27,639 nucleotides of DNA from Actinomycetes bacterium (lineage in GTDB: Bacteria; Actinomycetota; Actinomycetes; Actinomycetales; Microbacteriaceae), in the NCBI GenBank assembly GCA_023451265.1, contig JAEYAG010000260.1, positions 1-27,639 of the forward strand. Direction: 5' to 3'. Of this stretch, positions 1 to 8,115 are shown one piece after another (position 1 is the stretch's first letter; each line of letters opens with the position of its first letter). A program made the position numbers and the translations under genes. Under the pieces are notes generated by a model that was not told the DNA's origin, made no database searches, and saw only the letters and a program-made list of their open reading frames with translations.

Positions 1-207
1 ATCCAGCCTCTCGTCGAACCCGCCCCACAGCACATCGGCCTTGGAGCCGAAGTAGTTGAAGAAGCTCGAGCGACTCACGCCCGCGCGGCGCGTGATCTCG
101 GCGACGGTCGTCTCGGCGTAGCCGCGCTCCAGGAACAGCTCACACGCCGCCTCGGCGATCGTCTCGCGCGACGTGGCCCGGGGTCGCCCACGCGTGTCGG
201 CGCTCAT
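1..207 (-). CDS. TetR/AcrR-family transcriptional regulator, N-terminal part (cut by window edge)
   Basis: The 69 codons inside the window encode a typical TetR DNA-binding domain. A basic N-terminus (DTRGRPRATSRETI) is followed by the helix that starts AEAACELFLERGYAETTV and then the recognition region EITRRAGVSRSSFFNYFGSK. The ligand-binding C-terminal domain lies outside the window, so the effector cannot be guessed. The ATG at 205-207 overlaps the TGA of the upstream kinase-like gene (ATGA), so the two are probably co-transcribed and translationally coupled. That makes a functional link or autoregulation plausible, but this is inference. Family assignment is secure and the target is unknown. 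Confidence 0.9.
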   Translation of the reverse strand, partial: MSADTRGRPRATSRETIAEAACELFLERGYAETTVAEITRRAGVSRSSFFNYFGSKADVLWGGFDERLD

Positions 208-893
208 CGCAACGGCCCCGGCGTCCACAGCACGTCGCCGTCGGCATCGCCGTCCGGACGGGTGCCCGCGACGACGACGTCGGCGCGGGTCCAGGGGCGC
301 TGCGCGTCCTGATAGGCGAGCTCGGCCGCCATCCAGTCGTGCCAGAACGCGGTGGATGCCGCTTCGTCGCCGTTCTCCCCGTGCGCGATGTCGCGGGCGA
401 TGCCGCGTCGCTCCGCCTCGGCGAAGTCGGACTGCACCCAGATGACCGCATCGACGGCGTCGGCGAGTTCTCGGCATCCTGCCCCGACGCCCTCGAGCAC
501 GACGACGGTCGCCGTCGCCGGCACGTCGATCGCACCGGCGCGCTCGTGGATGTCCCACGCGGGCGGGCGGTAGTGCACGTCGCGGCCGGCAGCCAGAGGC
601 GCGACCAGCCCCTCGAGCACGAGGGGGCTCCACGCGAACATCGGCGCGTGCCAGGCGAAGTCGTCGGTGATGACGTGGACGGCACCGGGCAGCGCCTCGG
701 CGAGCCGTGCGGCGAACGTCGACTTCCCCCCGCCGCTGCGCCCATCCACGGCGATGATCGATCTGCGCCCCGTCGGCGCGGCGAGCGAGGCGAGATGCGC
801 CGCGAGCTCTCGCACGGGAGAGCTCCGCCACTGCGCAACGGCGGGCTCGCCGGGTGCCGGCGTCAGGTCGGCGGGGTGGGGGTGGGAGGGCAT
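204..893 (-). CDS. P-loop nucleoside/uridine kinase-like ATP-binding protein
   Basis: The 229-residue protein has a clear Walker A loop, GRSGGGKST, at residues 51-59 after a hydrophobic strand (SIIAVD). An acidic TDDFAWH segment and a later strand (TVVVLEGVGAG) resemble the uridine kinase/phosphoribulokinase-like P-loop group. Actinobacterial members are usually annotated only as ATP-binding or uridine kinase-like, and the true substrate is not visible here. The gene overlaps the following TetR gene by four bases. Its ATG is preceded by TAGGGT with a six-base gap, so a leaderless transcript is likely, and no good Shine-Dalgarno is present. It is divergent from lipB. Confidence is high that it is a real P-loop protein and low on the reaction. 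Confidence 0.85.
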   Translation of the reverse strand: MPSHPHPADLTPAPGEPAVAQWRSSPVRELAAHLASLAAPTGRRSIIAVDGRSGGGKSTFAARLAEALPGAVHVITDDFAWHAPMFAWSPLVLEGLVAPLAAGRDVHYRPPAWDIHERAGAIDVPATATVVVLEGVGAGCRELADAVDAVIWVQSDFAEAERRGIARDIAHGENGDEAASTAFWHDWMAAELAYQDAQRPWTRADVVVAGTRPDGDADGDVLWTPGPLR

Positions 894-899
894 GCGCTC

Positions 900-905
900 A
901 CCCTA
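900..905 (-). promoter_or_regulatory. -10 hexamer for leaderless transcript of the P-loop kinase-like gene
   Basis: On the minus strand TAGGGT is followed by six bases (GAGCGC) and then the ATG at 893. This places the expected transcription start on the A of the start codon. No -35 match is evident. Confidence 0.6.
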
Positions 906-934
906 GCCCGCGCCGTGCGGCCGTCGCGGTGGCG

Positions 935-957
935 TATTGTTGGCCTGCGTCCAACAA
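935..957 (+). promoter_or_regulatory. Probable lipB promoter -10 with overlapping inverted repeat
   Basis: TATTGT at 935-940 fits a -10 box and would give a 5' leader of about 30 bases before lipB. It overlaps a perfect 7-bp inverted repeat, TTGTTGG (937-943) and CCAACAA (951-957), with a 7-base spacer. The repeat could be an operator at the start site; the TetR gene divergent from lipB is one candidate binder, but this is inference only. Confidence 0.4.
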
Positions 958-976
958 CGCGGAATCCGGAGACACG

Positions 977-1630
977 ATGCTCGACATTCGCACGGTGGGG
1001 CTCGCCCCCGATCTGGTCCCCTACACCGACGGCTGGGCCCTGCAGCGTGAGATCCACGCCGAGGTCGTCGCCGGTACCCGCCCCGACACCCTGCTGCTCG
1101 TCGAGCACGAGCCCGTGTTCACCGCGGGCGCCCGCACGGCGCGACACGAGCACCCGAGCGACGGGACACCCGTCATCAATGTCGACCGCGGCGGAAAGAT
1201 CACATGGCACGGCCCCGGCCAGCTCGTCGGGTATCCGATCGTCCGCCTTCACGAGCCCGTCGATGTCGTCGCGCACGTGCGCCGGCTCGAAGGCATCCTC
1301 ATCGACGTCCTCGCCGGCCTCGGCGTCGACGGCTACCGTGTCGAGGGACGCAGCGGCGTGTGGGTGCGCCGGCCGCTGTCCGAGGACAAGATCGCCGCGA
1401 TCGGCGTGCGCGTGCAGCGCGGCGTCACGATGCACGGCTTCGCCCTGAACTGCGACAACTCGCTGCTGCCCTTCTCGCAGATCGTCCCGTGCGGGATCTC
1501 GGATGCCGGCGTCACGACGCTCTCCGAGGTGCTCGCTCGCGACCTCCGCCCCGCCGACGTGGTGGATGCCGTGAGCGCGGCCTTCCAAGCTTCCTTCGCG
1601 GCCCCGACGAGCGCGGGAGTTGCGGCATGA
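977..1630 (+). CDS. lipB: Lipoyl(octanoyl) transferase LipB
   Basis: LipB moves octanoate from acyl carrier protein to lipoyl domains of 2-oxoacid dehydrogenases and GcvH, the first step of endogenous lipoate synthesis. The 217-residue protein carries the family block RGGKITWHGPGQLVGYP (71-87), the catalytic lysine K138 in DKIAAIGVR, the MHGFALN segment (152-158) and the catalytic cysteine C172 in PCGIS. The ATG at 977 is chosen because a GGAG lies six bases upstream and the protein then starts at the usual MLDIRTVGL; longer in-frame starts would run through the promoter region. The stop overlaps the lipA ATG (ATGA), so the pair is translationally coupled. Confidence 0.97.
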   Translation: MLDIRTVGLAPDLVPYTDGWALQREIHAEVVAGTRPDTLLLVEHEPVFTAGARTARHEHPSDGTPVINVDRGGKITWHGPGQLVGYPIVRLHEPVDVVAHVRRLEGILIDVLAGLGVDGYRVEGRSGVWVRRPLSEDKIAAIGVRVQRGVTMHGFALNCDNSLLPFSQIVPCGISDAGVTTLSEVLARDLRPADVVDAVSAAFQASFAAPTSAGVAA

Positions 1631-2658
1631 GCGCGTGCGGCTCCCCCTCGGCATCCGGAGCACCGGCCGGCCCGGCATCCGCTCCGGAAGGCCGCAAGCT
1701 CCTCCGGCTCGAGGTGCGCAACGCGCAGACGCCCATCGAGCGCAAGCCGGAGTGGATCAAGACCAAGGCCAAGATGGGACCGGAGTATCAGGCGCTGCAG
1801 GCGCTCGTGAAAGGCGAGGAGCTGCACACGGTCTGCCAGGAGGCCGGCTGCCCCAACATCTACGAGTGCTGGGAGGACCGGGAGGCCACGTTCCTGATCG
1901 GGGGCTCGCAGTGCACGCGCCGCTGCGACTTCTGCCAGATCGACACCGGCAAGCCCGCCGCGTACGACACCGACGAGCCGCGTCGCGTCGCCGACAGCGT
2001 GCGGCGGATGCAGCTGCGCTACGCCACCGTCACGTGCGTCGCCCGAGACGACCTGCCCGACGGCGGCGCGTGGCTGAACGCCGAGACGATCCGTCAGATC
2101 CACGCCGTCAACCCGGGCACCGGCGTCGAACTCCTCGCGACGGACTTCAACGGCGACCCCGCGCTCCTGAACGAGGTGTTCGATGCGCGGCCCGAGGTCT
2201 TCGCCCACAACGTCGAGACGGTCCCGCGTATCTTCAAGCGCATCCGACCCGCGTTCCGGTACGAGCGCTCCCTCGACGTGCTGACGCAGGCGCGGAACGC
2301 CGGGCTCATCACGAAGTCGAATCTCATCCTCGGCATGGGCGAAGAGCCCGAGGAAGTGGTCCAGGCGCTGCACGACCTCTACGACGCCGGCACCGACATC
2401 GTGACGATCACGCAGTACCTGCGTCCGACGCCACGCCACCTGCCGGTCGCACGCTGGGTGAAGCCGCAGGAGTTCGTGGAGTTCAAGGCCGAGGCGGAGC
2501 GGATCGGCTTCCTCGGGGTGCTCGCCGGCCCCCTCGTGCGCTCGTCCTATCGCGCGGGGCGCCTCTGGGCGCAGTCGATGGCGGCGAAGGGGCGCGCATT
2601 GCCCGCGGACCTCGCGCACCTGGCAGACGCCGACCTGGGGTTCGCCCAGGCCGTCTGA
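1627..2658 (+). CDS. lipA: Lipoyl synthase LipA (radical SAM)
   Basis: LipA inserts two sulfurs into the octanoyl chain placed by LipB. It holds two 4Fe-4S clusters. The auxiliary cluster ligands are C70, C75 and C81 (CQEAGCPNIYEC), and the radical-SAM cluster ligands are C96, C100 and C103 (CTRRCDFC). The C-terminal RSSY motif that supplies the serine ligand of the auxiliary cluster is present (VRSSYRAG). Length is 343 residues, normal for the family. The ATG overlapping the lipB stop is preferred, although the first 20 or so residues (Ala/Ser/Pro/Gly-rich) are not family-conserved. The block usually read as T-[SG]-V-x-RDDLPD is TCVARDDLPD here. It converges on the DUF2004 gene with one base between stop codons. 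Confidence 0.97.
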   Translation: MSACGSPSASGAPAGPASAPEGRKLLRLEVRNAQTPIERKPEWIKTKAKMGPEYQALQALVKGEELHTVCQEAGCPNIYECWEDREATFLIGGSQCTRRCDFCQIDTGKPAAYDTDEPRRVADSVRRMQLRYATVTCVARDDLPDGGAWLNAETIRQIHAVNPGTGVELLATDFNGDPALLNEVFDARPEVFAHNVETVPRIFKRIRPAFRYERSLDVLTQARNAGLITKSNLILGMGEEPEEVVQALHDLYDAGTDIVTITQYLRPTPRHLPVARWVKPQEFVEFKAEAERIGFLGVLAGPLVRSSYRAGRLWAQSMAAKGRALPADLAHLADADLGFAQAV

Positions 2659-2659
2659 G

Positions 2660-3160
2660 TCAGTCGGCGCTCGTCACCGACTGCACGTCGCCGTCGCTCG
2701 TGAGGTTCACGAGGAGCACCTCGTCAGTAGCGTCGGGATCGAGGGCGTACTCCAGCACCGCGAACGGGTCGGAGCCGCCGTGCTCGTCGGCGAGGATCGT
2801 CATGCTCACCAGCTGCAGCGAGCGGATGATGTCGATGTGGACGTCGCCGGAGATGTCGACCAGCACGTCGTCGAGGTCCTCGCCGAGGCTCTCCTGCTGC
2901 TGCAGCAGGTACTCGGTGACCTCGCTCGTGCGGTCGTCGAGCTCTGCGACCATCGCGTTGCGCGCGGCCAGGTCGATCTGCTCGAGGGAGGAGATCATCG
3001 CCGCGGCGACGTCGAGGGCGGCCTGCGACACGTCGTCCTGGTCGGGAGCGGTGAGGTCGACCGTCACCCGCTGATCGGCGAAGTCGACCACCTCCGACCA
3101 GAAGATCGATCCGTCGGGTCCCGATTCCAGCAGTCCGAAGTAGTCGTGCTCGATCGCCAT
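2660..3160 (-). CDS. DUF2004 domain-containing protein
   Basis: This is a 166-residue, strongly acidic protein starting MAIEHDYFGLLESGPDG, which I recognise as the DUF2004 type common in Microbacteriaceae. No catalytic motif, signal peptide or membrane segment is visible, and the function is unknown. I prefer the ATG at 3160 because conserved family members begin at MAIEHD. A TTG at 3172, just behind a GGAGGG, is an alternative that adds four residues. TTGCAT sits six bases before the ATG, a weak relative of the leaderless -10 seen elsewhere in the window. The gene lies just upstream of ftsY on the map, that is, downstream of it in transcription. Confidence 0.85.
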   Translation of the reverse strand: MAIEHDYFGLLESGPDGSIFWSEVVDFADQRVTVDLTAPDQDDVSQAALDVAAAMISSLEQIDLAARNAMVAELDDRTSEVTEYLLQQQESLGEDLDDVLVDISGDVHIDIIRSLQLVSMTILADEHGGSDPFAVLEYALDPDATDEVLLVNLTSDGDVQSVTSAD

Positions 3161-3187
3161 GGCCCTATGCAACCACCCTCCGGCGCC

Positions 3188-4060
3188 TCAGTCCACCAGC
3201 GCCGCGGCGAACACGTGCGGCGTGAAGCCGGTGAGGTCGCCAATGCCCTCACCTTGGCCGAGGAGCTTCACCGGGATGCCGGTGCGCTCCTGCACGGCGA
3301 GCACGAACCCACCTCGGGCCGAGCCGTCGAGCTTCGTCAGGACGAGCCCCGTCACGCCCGCGTGCTCGAGGAAGGCCTCGGCCTGCATGACGCCGTTCTG
3401 GCCCGTGGTCGCATCGAGTACGAGCAGCACCTCGCTGATCGGCGCCTGCTTCTCGATGACGCGGCGGATCTTCGTCAGCTCGTCCATGAGCCCGTTCTTG
3501 GTGTGCAGCCGCCCCGCGGTGTCGACGAGCACGATCTCGGTGCCGTGTTGCTTCGCGTAGTCGATGGTCTGGTAGGCGACGGATGCCGGGTCCTGGCCTT
3601 CGTGCTGCGGCCGGACGATCGTGGCTCCCCCGCGCTCGGCCCAGGTCGCGAGCTGGTCGACGGCGGCCGCGCGGAAGGTGTCGGCGGCGCCGACCACGAC
3701 GGAGCGACCGTAGCGCTGCAGGAACTTCGCGAACTTGCCGATCGTCGTTGTCTTGCCGACGCCGTTCACCCCCACCACCAGCACGACGGCCGGACGCTCG
3801 GTGAGTCGCAGCGTGGTGTCGAACTTCGCGAAGTGCTCCTCGAGGGTCTCCTTCAGCATCCGCTGCAGATCGCGCGGGTCCGTCGTACGGAAGCGCTCGA
3901 CCTTCTCGCGCAGCTCGTCCACGATCCGCTCGGTGATGTCGGGGCCGAAATCCGCGGTGAGCAGCGCCGTCTCGAGGTCGTCCCACGTGTTCTCGTCGAT
4001 CGTGGGTTTGACGAACATGCCGCGCAGCGCGCGACCGAGCGACCAGGAGTTCTCCGCCAT
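3188..4060 (-). CDS. ftsY: Signal recognition particle receptor FtsY
   Basis: FtsY is the membrane-associated SRP GTPase that receives ribosome-nascent chain complexes from Ffh. The 290 residues cover only the NG domains. An N-domain helical bundle (about 1-85) is followed by G1 GVNGVGKTTT (97-106), the DTFRAAA insert region, G3 DTAGR (180-184), G4 TKLD (242-245), and the GQGEGIGDLTGF closing loop. The acidic A domain of E. coli FtsY is absent, as in many Gram-positive proteins. The gene follows smc with a 27-base gap. The ATG is preceded by TAGGCT plus six bases, suggesting its own leaderless transcript besides readthrough from smc. Confidence 0.97.
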   Translation of the reverse strand: MAENSWSLGRALRGMFVKPTIDENTWDDLETALLTADFGPDITERIVDELREKVERFRTTDPRDLQRMLKETLEEHFAKFDTTLRLTERPAVVLVVGVNGVGKTTTIGKFAKFLQRYGRSVVVGAADTFRAAAVDQLATWAERGGATIVRPQHEGQDPASVAYQTIDYAKQHGTEIVLVDTAGRLHTKNGLMDELTKIRRVIEKQAPISEVLLVLDATTGQNGVMQAEAFLEHAGVTGLVLTKLDGSARGGFVLAVQERTGIPVKLLGQGEGIGDLTGFTPHVFAAALVD

Positions 4061-4066
4061 GCCTCC

Positions 4067-4072
4067 AGCCTA
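4067..4072 (-). promoter_or_regulatory. -10 hexamer for leaderless ftsY transcript
   Basis: TAGGCT on the minus strand is followed by GGAGGC and then the ftsY ATG. The GGAGG is only one base from the start codon, too close to act as a normal Shine-Dalgarno, which favours the leaderless reading. Confidence 0.6.
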
Positions 4073-4087
4073 GAGGCGCGCCCCGCG

Positions 4088-7000
4088 TCAGACGGCTTCG
4101 CGCTCGCGCACGCGCTGCCCGACGACGGCCGAGACGCCGTCCTGGCGCATCGAGACGCCGTACAGCGCGTCGGCGATCTCCATGGTGCGCTTCTGGTGGG
4201 TGATGACGATGAGCTGGCTCGACGCGCGCAACTGCTCGAAGACGCCGAGTAGCCGCCCCAGGTTCGCGTCGTCGAGCGCCGCCTCCACCTCGTCGAGGAT
4301 GTAGAACGGGCTCGGGCGCGCCTTGAAGATCGCCGTCAGCAGCGCGACCGCGGCCAGTGAGCGCTCCCCGCCGGACAGCAGCGACAAGCGCTCGATCTTC
4401 TTGCCCACCGGCCGCACCGACACCTCGATGCCTGTCGTGAGCGGGTTGTCGGGATCGGTCAGCGAGATGCTGCCCGATCCCCCCGGGAAGAGAATCGGGA
4501 ACACCTCGCCGAACGCGGTCTTGGTGTCTTCGAACGCCGCCAGGAAGATCGTCTGCATCCGCTCGTCGAGGTCGGCGATGATCGTCTGCAGGTCGGTGCG
4601 AGTCTGGACCAGATCGGCCAGCTGCTCGGTGAGGAACGCGTGCCGCTGCTCGAGAGCGGCGTACTCCTCCAGCGCGAGCGGGTTGACGCGGCCGAGCTGC
4701 CCGAGCTTGCGCTCGGCCTCCTGCAGCCGACGCCGCTGCGCGGCGCGGTCGAACGTGCTCGGGTCGCCTTCGCCGTCATCGGCCGGGATCGGCTGGTCCG
4801 GACCATATTCCGAAACCAGAGTATTTTCGTCGAGGCTGAGCTCGGACGCGACGCGTTCGAGCAGGCTCGTCACGTGCAGGCGCTTCTCGTGCATCTGCAG
4901 CTCGAGCCCGTGCACGCTCTCGGTGAGCCGGCTCAGCCGCTCGCGAACCGCGGCCTCTTCCGCGCGCAGCGTGGAGAGCTCGCTCGTGAGGGCGCTGCGG
5001 GCCTGCTCTGCCAGCTGCAGTTCGACGCGCGCCTGCGTGACCGAGCGATCGACGGAGTCGAGCACCGGCGGCAACGTCTCGGCGACCTCCGCCGCCAGCT
5101 CCCGCTGCGCCCGGCGGATGACGGCGCGCCGCGCGGCCTCCTCCGCCGCGACGCGCTCCCGCTCGCGCTGGCGGACGAGCTGATCCACGCGCGCCTCACC
5201 AGCACGGACCCGCTCCTTGAGCGTCTCGACCTCGAGACGCTCGCGCATCTCGCGGTCGCGCGCCGTCTCCAGCGCCTCGAGCATGCCGTCGCGCGCCGAC
5301 GCGTCGAGCATCGGGCGGGGCGCCTGCTGCGCGGTCTGCAGCGCGTCATCCGCCGCCCGCGCGGTCTTCTCGGCATCGGCGACGGCGGCCTGCGCCTGCG
5401 CGAGCCCCGCCTCCAGACGCTCGCACTCGGCGACAGCGGCTTCGTGCCGCACCGTGGCGCGGTTGACCTGTTCGGTGTGCGCGGCGAGGGCGGCGTCGTG
5501 CTCGCGGAGACTCTGCAGCGCGTCCTTCGTGTGGCGCCGCGCTGCGTCCCAGGCTGCCTGCGCCTCGGTCAGGGCCTCGCGCAGCGAGTCGGCGACCACG
5601 CGGATCTCCGCGAGCCGCTCCTCGGCGGCATCCCGCTCCGCGGCGAGCTCCAGGCGAGACCGTCCGCCGCCCGATCCGGCGCGGACCGTGAAGGGCGTGA
5701 CAACCTCCCCCGCGCGGGTCACGATCGTCACCGGGGCGCCCGACGCGCGTGCGGTGAGGGCGCGTGCAGCGTCGTGCGCCGCCGCGAGGTCGTCGACGAT
5801 CGCGACGTAGGCGAGGAGGCCACGGACGCCGTCCGGGCCGGTCACGACCTCACCGGCCGCCGTCGCTCCGACGACGCCGGTGAGATCCGGTGTCGCCGCC
5901 GGCGCCTCGGCGAGGAGGATGTCCACGCGGCCGAGGTCATCCTCGCGCGCGGTGCGGGCGACGTCGAGGGCGGCGGCGATGTCGTCGACGAGTACGCCCT
6001 CCGACAGCGCGCCGAGAGCGGCGGCGACGGCCGCCTCGAATCCCGGTTTCACCTTCACGGCATCGCCGACGAGACCCCGGATGCCGCGGCCACCGCGCTC
6101 GATGAGGGCAGCGGCGGCATTGCGCACATCGAGGGCGCGGCCCAGGGCCGCCGATTGGGCGGTGAGCGACTCGACCTCGCGTTCGGCCGCGTGCAGGCGC
6201 TCGCGCAGCGCCGACACGCCGGCCTCGGCGTCGGCGGCCTCGCGCTGTGCGCGCTCGTATGCCGCGGCGTGCTCCGCGGAAGACCCCTCCGGAACGAGGT
6301 CGGGATCCACGCCGGCGAGCACCTCTTCGGCTTCGGATCGCCGCTGCAGCGCCGCCTCGAGGGCGCGTTGCTGGCGTTCCACCGCCGCGCGCACCGCATC
6401 CAGGCGCGATCCCGCGGCATCCGCGGCGCCGCGCAGCTTCGTCAGCCGCATGTCGTGCTCGGAGACGAGCGCGCTCTGGGCCGCGATGTCGGCGTCGAGG
6501 GCGTCGAGCTCGGCCCGCGCCCGGATGACGTCGCGGCCGGCGGTGGCGGCGGCATCCTGCGCACCGCCGAGACCCGCGGCGATCTCGTCGACCTCGGCAC
6601 GCGCCTCGTCGATCGCCGCCTGGCTGACGGTGGTGACCTCGATCGCGAGCTGCCCGTCGTCCTCCAGCAGCGCAAGTCGCTGCCCCGCCAGCGAGTACAG
6701 GCCGCGCAGCCGCTCCTGCACCCGCTCCAGGGCGAACGCCGTGCCGCGAGCGGCGTCGACGGCCTCGGAGCGCTGCTGCGCCTCCAACGCGTCGATGCGC
6801 AGCTTCAGCTGCTCGGACTGGTCCTGCAGCACGAGCCGCTCGGCGTGTCGTTCCTGCTCGTTGCGCGCGTGGTCGGCGAGCTGCGCACGGAGCCCGACGA
6901 GATCGTCGGCGAACAGCCGCGCCTTCGCGTCGCGCACGACGGCGGCGATCGTGGCGGCCTCCCGCGCGATCTCCGCCTGCTTGCCCAGCGGCTTCAGCTG

Positions 7001-7600
7001 ACGGCGCAGCTCTCCGGCGAGGTCGCTCAGCCGCGTGAGGTTCGCCTCCATCGCCTCGAGCTTGCGGAGCGTCTTCTCCTTGCGACGGCGGTGCTTGAGG
7101 ATGCCGGCGGCCTCCTCGATGAAGCCACGGCGATCTTCGGGACTCGCCTGCAGCACGCTGTCCAGGCGACCCTGACCGACGATGACGTGCATCTCGCGGC
7201 CGAGGCCGGAATCGCTCAGCAGCTCCTGCACGTCGAGCAGGCGGCAGCTGTCGCCGTTGATGGCGTACTCGCTGGTGCCGTTGCGGAACAGCGTCCGGCT
7301 GATGGTGACCTCGGAGTACTCGATCGGCAGCGCTCCGTCGGAGTTGTCGATCGTGAGCTGCACCTCGGCGCGCCCGAGCGGGCCTCGCGTGGACGTTCCG
7401 GCGAAGATGACGTCTTCCATCTTGCCGCCGCGCAGCGTCTTGGCACCCTGCTCTCCCATCACCCAGGCGAGGGCATCGACGACGTTGGATTTTCCCGACC
7501 CGTTGGGGCCGACGATGCAGGTGACCCCGGGTTCGAGCGCGAACGTCGTCGGCTGTGCGAACGACTTGAAGCCCTTGAGCGTCAGGCTCTTCAAATGCAT
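4088..7600 (-). CDS. smc: Chromosome segregation protein SMC
   Basis: SMC forms the condensin-like ring with ScpA and ScpB that compacts and segregates the chromosome. The 1170-residue protein has the full architecture. Walker A GPNGSGKS is at 31-38. A long coiled coil follows, rich in Ala/Glu/Arg heptads (about 165-500). The hinge runs from about 506 (GIRGLVGD) to 655, and the returning coiled coil leads to the ABC signature LSGGERS at 1075-1081. Walker B/D-loop LDEVEAALDD is at 1102-1111. The start is supported by GGAGG eight bases upstream of the ATG at 7600. scpA and scpB are not in the window. ftsY lies directly downstream, an arrangement seen in many bacteria. Confidence 0.98.
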   Translation of the reverse strand: MHLKSLTLKGFKSFAQPTTFALEPGVTCIVGPNGSGKSNVVDALAWVMGEQGAKTLRGGKMEDVIFAGTSTRGPLGRAEVQLTIDNSDGALPIEYSEVTISRTLFRNGTSEYAINGDSCRLLDVQELLSDSGLGREMHVIVGQGRLDSVLQASPEDRRGFIEEAAGILKHRRRKEKTLRKLEAMEANLTRLSDLAGELRRQLKPLGKQAEIAREAATIAAVVRDAKARLFADDLVGLRAQLADHARNEQERHAERLVLQDQSEQLKLRIDALEAQQRSEAVDAARGTAFALERVQERLRGLYSLAGQRLALLEDDGQLAIEVTTVSQAAIDEARAEVDEIAAGLGGAQDAAATAGRDVIRARAELDALDADIAAQSALVSEHDMRLTKLRGAADAAGSRLDAVRAAVERQQRALEAALQRRSEAEEVLAGVDPDLVPEGSSAEHAAAYERAQREAADAEAGVSALRERLHAAEREVESLTAQSAALGRALDVRNAAAALIERGGRGIRGLVGDAVKVKPGFEAAVAAALGALSEGVLVDDIAAALDVARTAREDDLGRVDILLAEAPAATPDLTGVVGATAAGEVVTGPDGVRGLLAYVAIVDDLAAAHDAARALTARASGAPVTIVTRAGEVVTPFTVRAGSGGGRSRLELAAERDAAEERLAEIRVVADSLREALTEAQAAWDAARRHTKDALQSLREHDAALAAHTEQVNRATVRHEAAVAECERLEAGLAQAQAAVADAEKTARAADDALQTAQQAPRPMLDASARDGMLEALETARDREMRERLEVETLKERVRAGEARVDQLVRQRERERVAAEEAARRAVIRRAQRELAAEVAETLPPVLDSVDRSVTQARVELQLAEQARSALTSELSTLRAEEAAVRERLSRLTESVHGLELQMHEKRLHVTSLLERVASELSLDENTLVSEYGPDQPIPADDGEGDPSTFDRAAQRRRLQEAERKLGQLGRVNPLALEEYAALEQRHAFLTEQLADLVQTRTDLQTIIADLDERMQTIFLAAFEDTKTAFGEVFPILFPGGSGSISLTDPDNPLTTGIEVSVRPVGKKIERLSLLSGGERSLAAVALLTAIFKARPSPFYILDEVEAALDDANLGRLLGVFEQLRASSQLIVITHQKRTMEIADALYGVSMRQDGVSAVVGQRVREREAV

Positions 7601-7663
7601 TCGGGCGTCCTCCGCGGGCAGGGTGTGCGCACCACGCTAGCGGAACCGATCCGCAATCCTGTC

Positions 7664-7693
7664 TTGACGCGGCCCACGCGGAGGGTCTAACGT
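7664..7693 (+). promoter_or_regulatory. Predicted sigma-70-type promoter of the small-ORF/GNAT region
   Basis: TTGACG (7664-7669), an 18-base spacer and TAACGT (7688-7693) make the best -35/-10 pair in this part of the window. Transcription would start near 7700, leaving a short leader with a perfect AGGAGGT before the first small ORF. Confidence 0.6.
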
Positions 7694-7730
7694 GACAGAT
7701 CGCGTCTGAAGTCGAGAGGAGGTCCCAGAA

Positions 7731-7826
7731 ATGATGATGCACATTGACACCGCCGGAGCGTTCGCTCCCGTCGTTGCGTTCGCCGGGACCGGCTCCTTCG
7801 GCGCGTTCTGCCGCACGGCCGGCTGA
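7731..7826 (+). CDS. Small ORF of 31 codons with perfect Shine-Dalgarno; unrecognised
   Basis: The sequence AGGAGGT (7717-7723) lies seven bases before an ATG. It is the full anti-16S match and the best ribosome binding site I noticed in the window. The peptide begins MMMHIDTAGAFAPVV and ends GAFCRTAG; it is rich in Ala, Gly and Phe, with one Cys near the end. There is no run of a single amino acid that would mark a classical attenuator, and no signal peptide. It is preceded by a good promoter and followed within 20 bases by a hairpin. It could be a leader peptide, a small structural or membrane-active protein, or a translated 5' region. I do not recognise a family. Confidence 0.55.
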   Translation: MMMHIDTAGAFAPVVAFAGTGSFGAFCRTAG

Positions 7827-7841
7827 CCGTCGCTCGGGAGA

Positions 7842-7866
7842 GCTCCGTCCGCCTACGGACCTGAGC
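7842..7866 (+). other. Hairpin just after the 31-codon ORF
   Basis: GTCCG (7847-7851) and CGGAC (7856-7860) form a 5-bp stem with loop CCTA. It is extended past a small internal loop by GCTC (7842-7845) and GAGC (7863-7866). No T run follows. Its position 16 bases after a short translated ORF is compatible with an attenuator or transcription pause. Confidence 0.35.
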
Positions 7867-7973
7867 GTCCCGCACGCCCCCTTCGCGCCCTCGTCGCTTC
7901 CGCGACCCCGCGCCGCTGCCGCAGCCCGGCACCCTCCTCGGAGCACTCGCTCCCTCACGAAAGAACCCACATC

Positions 7974-8105
7974 ATGCATCCCTTCACCGCGTCATCCCTC
8001 GACGCCACGTCATACGAGAACCGCCGCATCCGGCTCGCTCAGCGCGACCGGCTGCAGCGCGAGCAGGACTGGCAGCGTCTCCTGCAGATCCGCCCGTTCC
8101 TGTGA
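7974..8105 (+). CDS. Small ORF of 43 codons; unrecognised, basic and Gln/Arg-rich
   Basis: The reading frame begins MHPFTASSLDATSYENRR and then turns strongly basic and helical (RLAQRDRLQREQDWQRLLQ), ending in IRPFL. The even charge pattern suggests a single amphipathic helix. The upstream sequence GAAAGAAC is only a weak ribosome site, so it may depend on translation or structure from the ORF at 7731. It is followed after ten bases by a perfect 16-bp hairpin, as expected of the end of a transcript. No known family is recognised. Reality of the gene is moderately supported by its position between a promoter and a terminator-like stem. Confidence 0.5.
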   Translation: MHPFTASSLDATSYENRRIRLAQRDRLQREQDWQRLLQIRPFL

Positions 8106-8115
8106 CGCCGCTCCC

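Noticed and set aside
2660..3172. TTG at 3172 as the start of the DUF2004 gene
   Set aside because: It sits only three bases after GGAGGG and adds residues not seen in the family; the ATG at 3160 gives the conserved MAIEHD start.
4640..7690. A 1016-codon open frame on the plus strand opposite smc
   Set aside because: It mirrors the codon pattern of smc, has no recognisable domain and its composition (Arg/Leu/Gly/Ala-rich) is that of antisense high-GC DNA.
7731..7826. Cysteine attenuator reading of the 31-codon ORF
   Set aside because: It has a single Cys codon and no run of any one amino acid, so a specific amino-acid attenuation call is not supported.
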